A DNA stretch of 64,000 nt from Desulfuromonas versatilis (GTDB lineage Bacteria; Desulfobacterota; Desulfuromonadia; Desulfuromonadales; NIT-T3). Location: contig NZ_AP024355.1 in assembly GCF_019704135.1 (NCBI RefSeq), forward strand, positions 1,336,001-1,400,000, written 5' to 3'. Shown piece after piece: positions 59,246-64,000 of the stretch. The notes under the pieces were generated by a model. The model did not search any database. It saw only the letters and a list, made by a program, of their open reading frames with translations, and was not told where the DNA came from. Made by a program: the position numbers and the translations under genes. Each line of letters opens with the position of its first letter. The stretch's first letter is position 1.

Positions 59246-60493
59246 ATGGAACAGCTTGTTTACTGGATTGAGTATCTTGCCGACCTGTTGGCGCGGGCGG
59301 GAGTCCCCGAGGAGTTCCAGACCCTTGGAGCCATGGGAATCCTCTATGCCCTGGGCACGATTGCCGCGCTGCTGTTTGTGTTCGGCCTGCTGCGGCTGAC
59401 CTGGCGCAGGAAAAAGCTGCCCCTCGCCCCCCCTGGCGAAGCGCCCGCCACGGGCGAGGAAGAGGCTGCCGAGGCCGGGGAAGAAAAAGCCGCGGAGGCC
59501 GCCGCACCGGCCCCGGTCCCCCCTGCAGCCGCGGAGCCTGCCAGAAAGCAGCCTGCGGCCGAGGCCCCCGCCGCGGTCAGCCTCTTCGACCGTATGCGGA
59601 GCGGCCTGGCCAAGACCCAGTCCTCGCTGATCGGACGGATCGATACCCTGCTGCGCGGCAGCGGGAAAGTCGATGCGGACCTGCTCGAGGAGCTGGAGGA
59701 GATCCTGGTGACCGCCGACTTCGGCGTGAAGACCACTCAGGATCTGGTTCAGGCGTTGCAGAAGCGGTTGTCGCGCAACTCCCAGGCCGCCCCGGCAGAA
59801 CTCCGGGAGGCCCTGAAGGAGGAGATCCGCCAGCGGCTGCGTCTTGAATCCGAGCCTCTTTCCCTGGAACAGGCCAGCCCTTTCGTCATGATGGTGGTGG
59901 GGGTCAACGGGGTCGGCAAGACCACCACGATCGGCAAGCTCGCCCGCCAGTTCGTCGGCCAGGGCAAGAAGGTTCTGCTCGGCGCCGGTGACACCTTCCG
60001 GGCCGCTGCCGCCGAGCAGCTGAGCATCTGGGGTGAGCGGGCCGGGGTCGAAGTGATCCGCCATGCAGAAGGGGCCGACCCGGCGGCGGTGGCTTTCGAC
60101 GCGGCCAAAGCTGCGGTGGCGCGCAAGGCCGATGTCCTGATTCTCGATACGGCCGGAAGGTTGCACACCAAGGTCAACCTCATGGAGGAGCTCAAGAAGG
60201 TCCACCGCGTTCTGGCCCGGGAGATCCCCGGCGCCCCCCACGAAACCTTGCTGGTGCTCGATGCCACCACCGGCCAGAACGCCCTGGTGCAGGCCCGGCT
60301 GTTCAAGGAGGCGGTTAAGATCTCGGGCATCGCCCTGACCAAGCTGGACGGAACGGCCAAGGGAGGGGTGGTCGTGGCCATCGGCGGCGAACTCGGCCTG
60401 CCGGTGCGCTTTGTCGGCATCGGCGAGGGGGTGGAGGACCTGCGTCCTTTCGACCCCGACATGTTTGTCGAGGCACTCTTTCAGACGAATTGA
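59246..60493 (+). CDS. ftsY: Signal recognition particle receptor FtsY
   Basis: 415 residues. The NG GTPase domain (about 110-415) has [36 protein letters not shown] and [11 protein letters not shown]. Before it is an acidic Ala/Glu/Pro linker (about 60-110) and an N-terminal hydrophobic helix (about 28-50, [20 protein letters not shown]), so this FtsY seems to be a true membrane protein rather than peripherally bound. Receives ribosome-SRP complexes at the membrane. Confidence 0.95.
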   Translation: MEQLVYWIEYLADLLARAGVPEEFQTLGAMGILYALGTIAALLFVFGLLRLTWRRKKLPLAPPGEAPATGEEEAAEAGEEKAAEAAAPAPVPPAAAEPARKQPAAEAPAAVSLFDRMRSGLAKTQSSLIGRIDTLLRGSGKVDADLLEELEEILVTADFGVKTTQDLVQALQKRLSRNSQAAPAELREALKEEIRQRLRLESEPLSLEQASPFVMMVVGVNGVGKTTTIGKLARQFVGQGKKVLLGAGDTFRAAAAEQLSIWGERAGVEVIRHAEGADPAAVAFDAAKAAVARKADVLILDTAGRLHTKVNLMEELKKVHRVLAREIPGAPHETLLVLDATTGQNALVQARLFKEAVKISGIALTKLDGTAKGGVVVAIGGELGLPVRFVGIGEGVEDLRPFDPDMFVEALFQTN

Positions 60494-60499
60494 AACACC

Positions 60500-60527
60500 T
60501 TGACTTGTCATTTGTTTTTCCTTAAAC
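60500..60527 (+). promoter_or_regulatory. Candidate promoter of zapB-zapA
   Basis: TTGACT (60500-60505), 16 bases, TTAAAC (60522-60527), in an AT-rich patch just after ftsY. Confidence 0.4.
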
Positions 60528-60555
60528 TCATCCTTTAAAACAGGTAGTTTCGAGT

Positions 60556-60747
60556 ATGGATCTGAATATTATTGCCCGGCTTGAACAGAAGGTCGATCAG
60601 CTCCTCGAGCGAAAGCTGCAGCTGGAGGCAGACTGCCGGCGGTTGCGGGAGGAAAACTCCGCCTTGGTGCAGGAGCAGGAACGGTTCCGCGCGGAGCTTG
60701 ACCGGATCATCGACAAGCTCGACCGGCTCGAGCAGGAGCCCTCGTGA
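60556..60747 (+). CDS. zapB: ZapB-like coiled-coil division protein
   Basis: 63 residues, almost one continuous coiled coil (LEQKVDQLLERKLQLEADCR...). Size, coiled-coil character and the position before zapA point to the division factor ZapB, which bridges ZapA and the chromosome terminus. Sequence alone is weak for so simple a helix. Overlaps zapA by GTGA. Confidence 0.75.
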   Translation: MDLNIIARLEQKVDQLLERKLQLEADCRRLREENSALVQEQERFRAELDRIIDKLDRLEQEPS

Positions 60748-61046
60748 AGCAGGCGGTGCAGGTGACCATTCTCGGTCAGCAGTATACTGTCAAGAGCGAA
60801 GCCCCAGCCGAAGAGGTCCGCCGGGTCGCCGCCTTCGTTAACGAGAAGATTTCCGAGGTCGCTGCGGCCAAAACTGTGGATACGCTAAATTCCGCGGTCT
60901 TGGCATTGATGAATGTTTCAGGCTCTTATCTGCGGCTGCGGGATGCCGAGAGCAGTAGAGACGAGTCGCTCGAGGGGCGCCTGCGCCTGCTGCTGGAGCG
61001 GCTGGAAAATGCCTGCCCCGATTCAGCGGAATCGCGGCGGGGGTAG
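60744..61046 (+). CDS. zapA: Cell division protein ZapA
   Basis: 100 residues. QVTILGQQYTVKSEAPAEEV is the ZapA N-terminal domain, followed by a C-terminal coiled coil that tetramerises and cross-links FtsZ filaments. GTG start inside the overlap with zapB. As in many proteobacteria, a 6S RNA and the fau gene follow. Confidence 0.92.
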   Translation: MKQAVQVTILGQQYTVKSEAPAEEVRRVAAFVNEKISEVAAAKTVDTLNSAVLALMNVSGSYLRLRDAESSRDESLEGRLRLLLERLENACPDSAESRRG

Positions 61047-61200
61047 CGGCGGGCGTCGCCCGCCAAAGCGGTAAGGCTGCCGGGGACGCGCCGGCAGGGT
61101 CGCTGTGGCTCTCGTCAGGCCACCTTGCGTTGCGACCGATCTCTGTACGGAGACTTTAGATAGATTGGCAGATGGTTCTACGCGCCCCCGCATTTCCCAG

Positions 61201-61441
61201 GGGTGTTTAACTGATTCAGGTTTTCAGGGTTTTTCGCGCAGTACGCAACAGTTATGAACCGGTCCTCGGATTCGCAGATGGTTCCCGGCACCCCCGGGGG
61301 GATTTCCGCGCCGGCCTCGCGCCGACAGTCAGGCGGACTCTGCGGGCCGACGACGGAGGCCGGCCTCCGAAGCCGGCCTCGGGGCTTCAACTTCAGGCGC
61401 CTGGGCTCCTCCTGAAAACCTGATCCGTCTTACCAAAACCC
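61201..61441 (+). ncRNA. ssrS: Candidate 6S RNA
   Basis: The gap between zapA and fau, where many proteobacteria carry 6S RNA, holds one long self-pairing unit. GATTCAGGTTTTCAGG (61213-61228) pairs with CCTGAAAACCTGATC (61411-61425) with a single bulged T, and an outer GGGTGTTT (61201-61208) pairs with AAAACCC (61435-61441). Inside are an open bubble and a distal arm with a perfect hairpin GAGGCCGGC/GCCGGCCTC. A length of 210-240 bases fits 6S RNA, which binds sigma-70 RNA polymerase. The exact ends and bubble match are not proven. Confidence 0.55.
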
Positions 61442-61498
61442 TTCTAGTCTTAGTCCTTCCCTACGGAGATCGCTGCGGGTCAGCGGAGATCTCCATCC

Positions 61499-62089
61499 AT
61501 GCCCAAAAAGTCCATTCGGGGGCGCATGCTGGCCCAGCGCAGGCACCTGGCGGCCGAAACCTGCTTTGCCCAGAGCCTGCACATCCAGCAAAACCTGCTG
61601 GACACGCCCGAGTTCGCCGCGGCCCGCTCGGTGGCGCTCTACAGCCCGGTCTACAACGAGGTCTTTACCGAAGAACTGTTTCACGCTGCGTGCCGCGCCG
61701 GCAAGCGGGTGGCCTATCCCCGGGTGCGGGGAGAGGTTCTCGAGTTTCTTGAAGTCCCGGCCATCGGCGATCTCAGGCCCGGCGCTTTCGGTATCCTGGA
61801 GCCGGTGGGGAGCGCCGCGCTCGAGGTGGCTCAGCTCGATCTGCTGGTGGTGCCCGGGGTAGCCTTCGATGAGGGAGGTTATCGGCTCGGTTACGGAAAG
61901 GGCTTTTACGACCGGGTTCTGCACGGATGCCAGAATCGCGGCATCCTGGTCGGCCTCTGTTTCAAGTTCCAGCTGGTTTCGTCCTTGCCTGTTGAAACCC
62001 ACGACATCGGGATGGATATGCTGGTAACAGAAGAGCAGGTTTTGCGGTTCGGGGCCAATGCCCGTCCCCGGACTCGCGGATATCAATAA
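61499..62089 (+). CDS. fau: 5-formyltetrahydrofolate cyclo-ligase
   Basis: 196 residues (YgfA type). Converts 5-formyl-THF to methenyl-THF with ATP, feeding FolD. Motifs: [14 protein letters not shown] at the start, [13 protein letters not shown], and the C-terminal [21 protein letters not shown]. Start ATG follows GCGGAGATCTCC. Located just downstream of the 6S RNA candidate, a conserved pairing. Confidence 0.93.
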   Translation: MPKKSIRGRMLAQRRHLAAETCFAQSLHIQQNLLDTPEFAAARSVALYSPVYNEVFTEELFHAACRAGKRVAYPRVRGEVLEFLEVPAIGDLRPGAFGILEPVGSAALEVAQLDLLVVPGVAFDEGGYRLGYGKGFYDRVLHGCQNRGILVGLCFKFQLVSSLPVETHDIGMDMLVTEEQVLRFGANARPRTRGYQ

Positions 62090-62115
62090 CCCAAGAATCG
62101 AGGAGGATTCCGGCT

Positions 62116-63678
62116 TTGAAAATAGAAATCGCACTGATCCTGATTGCCGTCGCCCTGGGTGCCGGCGCGCTGGTCGGGGCCCTGCTGAGGCGCAAGTCCG
62201 CGGAAAGCCGCCTTGCCAACGCCGAGCAGGCCTCTGCACAGATAATCGAAGAGGCCAAAAAGGAGGCCGACACCATCCGCAAGGAGTCGCTCATCCAGGC
62301 CAAGGACGCGGTCCTCGAGGCCAAGTCTGAATGGGAGAAAGAGTCGCGGGAGCTGCGCCGGGAAATCCAGGCCCAGGAGAAGCGACTGCTGCAGAAAGAG
62401 GAGAACCTCGACCGCCGGACCACCCAGGTTGATGCCAAGGAGGAGGAGCAGGTCAAGCGGGACAAGGCCCTGATGCAGCAGGAGGAGCGACTCCGGGGGC
62501 GGGAGAAGGATGTTGAGTCGCTGGTGGCCGAGCAGGCGGCCCGCCTCGAGAGCATCTCCGGCATGAGTGCCGAAGAGGCCAAGAGCCAGCTGATGCAGAA
62601 TATGGAGAGCGAGGCCCGGCACGACGCCGCCAAGCGCATCAAGCAGATCGAGGACGAGGCCCGGGAGAGCGCCGACAAAAAGGCCAAGGAGATTCTCGCT
62701 CTGGCCATTCAGCGCTATGCCGGGGACTTCGTCGCCGAAAAGGCCGTCAGCGTCGTACCGCTTCCCAACGATGAGATGAAGGGGCGCATCATCGGCCGCG
62801 AAGGGCGCAACATCCGCGCCATCGAAGCGGCCACCGGCATCGACCTGATCATCGACGACACCCCCGAAGCGGTGATCATCTCGGGTTTCAACCCGGTGCG
62901 CCGCGAAGTGGCGCGCATCGCCCTGGAGCGGCTGATCGCCGACGGCCGCATCCATCCGGCCCGAATCGAAGAGGTGGTCAACAAGGCCACCCAGGAGGTC
63001 GACGAGGCTATCCGGGAGGCCGGGGAGCAGGCGACCTTCGACGTCGGGGTGCATGGCATCCATCCGGAGATCATCAAGCTGATCGGCCGGCTCAGATACC
63101 GCACCTCCTATGGGCAGAACGTGCTCCAGCACTCCCTTGAGGTCGCCTTTTTGTGCGGCATCATGGCCTCCGAGCTGGGCCTCAACGTCAAGCAGGCCAA
63201 GCGTGCCGGGCTGCTGCACGATATCGGCAAGGCCGTCGACCACGAAATTGAAGGCTCGCATGCGGTGATCGGTGCCGACCTGGCCCGCAAGTACGGCGAG
63301 TCGCCCAAGATCGTTCACGCACTGGCCGCCCACCACGAGGATGAGAAACCCGAAACCATTCTGGCGGTTCTGGTGCAGGCCGCCGATGCCCTGTCGGGGG
63401 CCCGGCCGGGCGCACGCCGCGAGATGCTCGAGACCTACGTCAAACGTCTCGAAGACCTGGAGCGGATCGGCACCTCCTTCGTTGGTGTGACCAGTTGCTT
63501 CGCCATCCAGGCCGGGCGCGAAATCCGGGTCATGGTTTCCAGCGAAGAAGTTTCCGACGCCCAGTCCCACGTGCTTGCTCGGGACATCGCCCGCAAGGTC
63601 GAGGACGAGATGACCTACCCGGGGCAGATCAAGGTGAACGTCATCCGCGAAACCCGGGCGGTGGAATACGCGAAATAG
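62116..63678 (+). CDS. rny: Ribonuclease Y
   Basis: 520 residues. N-terminal membrane helix (about 3-22), a coiled coil (about 25-190), a KH RNA-binding domain ([20 protein letters not shown]) and an HD nuclease domain ([43 protein letters not shown]). It starts mRNA decay at the membrane. The start is TTG at 62116 with GAGGAGG upstream, and the protein then begins [14 protein letters not shown] as expected for the anchor. Confidence 0.96.
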   Translation: MKIEIALILIAVALGAGALVGALLRRKSAESRLANAEQASAQIIEEAKKEADTIRKESLIQAKDAVLEAKSEWEKESRELRREIQAQEKRLLQKEENLDRRTTQVDAKEEEQVKRDKALMQQEERLRGREKDVESLVAEQAARLESISGMSAEEAKSQLMQNMESEARHDAAKRIKQIEDEARESADKKAKEILALAIQRYAGDFVAEKAVSVVPLPNDEMKGRIIGREGRNIRAIEAATGIDLIIDDTPEAVIISGFNPVRREVARIALERLIADGRIHPARIEEVVNKATQEVDEAIREAGEQATFDVGVHGIHPEIIKLIGRLRYRTSYGQNVLQHSLEVAFLCGIMASELGLNVKQAKRAGLLHDIGKAVDHEIEGSHAVIGADLARKYGESPKIVHALAAHHEDEKPETILAVLVQAADALSGARPGARREMLETYVKRLEDLERIGTSFVGVTSCFAIQAGREIRVMVSSEEVSDAQSHVLARDIARKVEDEMTYPGQIKVNVIRETRAVEYAK

Positions 63679-63756
63679 CCTGGCGACAGCCAGGGGTTCG
63701 ACAGGAGGATGGAGGGTTCCCTTTGTCCTTTTGTCTTTGTGTCGGAGGCAATACGG

Positions 63757-64000
63757 TTGAATATTCTGTTTATAGGCGACATCGTCGGCCGGACCGGGAG
63801 GATGGCCCTGGCCAGCCGGCTGGACCGGCTGGTCGATCGGCATCTGGTCGACCTGGTGGTGGCCAACGGCGAAAATGCCGCCGCAGGTTTCGGGCTGACC
63901 ATGGACATCGCCCGCGAACTCTATGACCTGGGGGTGCATGTCATCACCTCCGGCAATCATATCTGGGACAAGAAGGAAATCCTCGGCTACCTTCCGGCGC
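63757..64000 (+). CDS. ymdB: YmdB-type metallophosphoesterase (5' part)
   Basis: 81 codons of an open frame cut by the window edge. It starts with TTG after GGAGG and reads NILFIGDIVGRTGRMA, VVANGENAAAGFGLT, GVHVITSGNHIWDKKEI, which are the metal-binding motifs (GDIVG, NGEN, GNH) of the YmdB family of 2',3'-cyclic-nucleotide phosphodiesterases. Its place just after rny matches Bacillus and other genomes, where the two are linked. Confidence 0.92.
   Translation, partial: MNILFIGDIVGRTGRMALASRLDRLVDRHLVDLVVANGENAAAGFGLTMDIARELYDLGVHVITSGNHIWDKKEILGYLPA

Noticed and set aside
62083..63960. 625-codon minus-strand open frame
   Set aside because: Antisense to rny and ymdB, both with strong family motifs and correct ribosome-binding sites.

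Overview
The window is a GC-rich, densely coded stretch of a chromosome that most resembles a member of the Desulfuromonadales (Geobacter/Desulfuromonas/Pelobacter relatives). This is inferred from gene content, not from a database match: a Rieske/cytochrome b/pentaheme cytochrome c module, an acetate-type sodium/solute symporter with its DUF4212 partner and a cNMP-CBS-DUF294 protein, TRAP transporters, a split glycine decarboxylase with MetV/MetF, a four-subunit cytoplasmic NiFe hydrogenase, and GGDEF and PAS-kinase signalling proteins. No prophage, insertion sequence or CRISPR array was seen. Nearly all the DNA is ordinary housekeeping and energy metabolism; the less usual items are domain fusions, two heptad-repeat intergenic elements, very long perfect hairpins at gene ends, and a probable 6S RNA.

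Layout. 0.2-7 kb: a secreted orphan protein behind a long leader, a cytoplasmic PAS histidine kinase, then a leftward run (truC, DUF3147 protein, small membrane protein, pyroglutamyl peptidase, hotdog thioesterase), a YvlD-like membrane protein and a PHP-phosphotransferase fusion. 7-16 kb: ferritin-like protein with a textbook promoter, Gly-rich lipoprotein, orphan TAXI binding protein, universal stress protein, dctQ-dctM-dctP TRAP operon, DUF4126 protein, FmdB zinc ribbon and a diguanylate cyclase with a degenerate receiver. 16-23 kb: the one-carbon block folD, metV, metF, gcvT, gcvH, gcvPA, gcvPB. 23-31 kb: tonB-like gene, pta and ackA (convergent), 2[4Fe-4S] ferredoxin with a TTG start, tatA, a DUF3426 zinc-ribbon protein, hpt, a DUF1573 protein and gshB.

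31-37 kb: Rieske, cytochrome b and membrane-anchored pentaheme cytochrome c, a secreted binding-protein/metallo-beta-lactamase fusion, tRNA-Arg(CCG), and a SPOR-NlpC/P60 lipoprotein. 37-44 kb: a small Cys-rich protein, an orphan, an MBL-rhomboid pair, then the hydrogenase operon (iron-sulfur, flavin, small and large subunits). 44-49 kb: an acetate-uptake module on the minus strand (IclR regulator, DUF4212, SSS symporter, small membrane protein, cNMP-CBS-DUF294 protein). 49.5-64 kb: mutT, ubiE/menG, an AsmA-like giant, an RluA-type pseudouridine synthase, smc, a roadblock protein, ftsY, zapB, zapA, a candidate ssrS (6S RNA), fau, rny and the start of ymdB.

How the parts fit. Acetate enters through the symporter and is activated by AckA/Pta. 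Tetrahydrofolate one-carbon units are interconverted by FolD, MetVF, Fau and the glycine cleavage system, so this block joins glycine, methylene-THF and methyl-THF. Electrons reach the menaquinone pool (MenG/UbiE) and leave through the Rieske-cytochrome b-cytochrome c complex; the cytoplasmic hydrogenase and ferredoxin balance NAD(P)H, H2 and ferredoxin. Starts were moved downstream of the longest open frame where a ribosome-binding site, promoter or family N-terminus required it; each case is stated.
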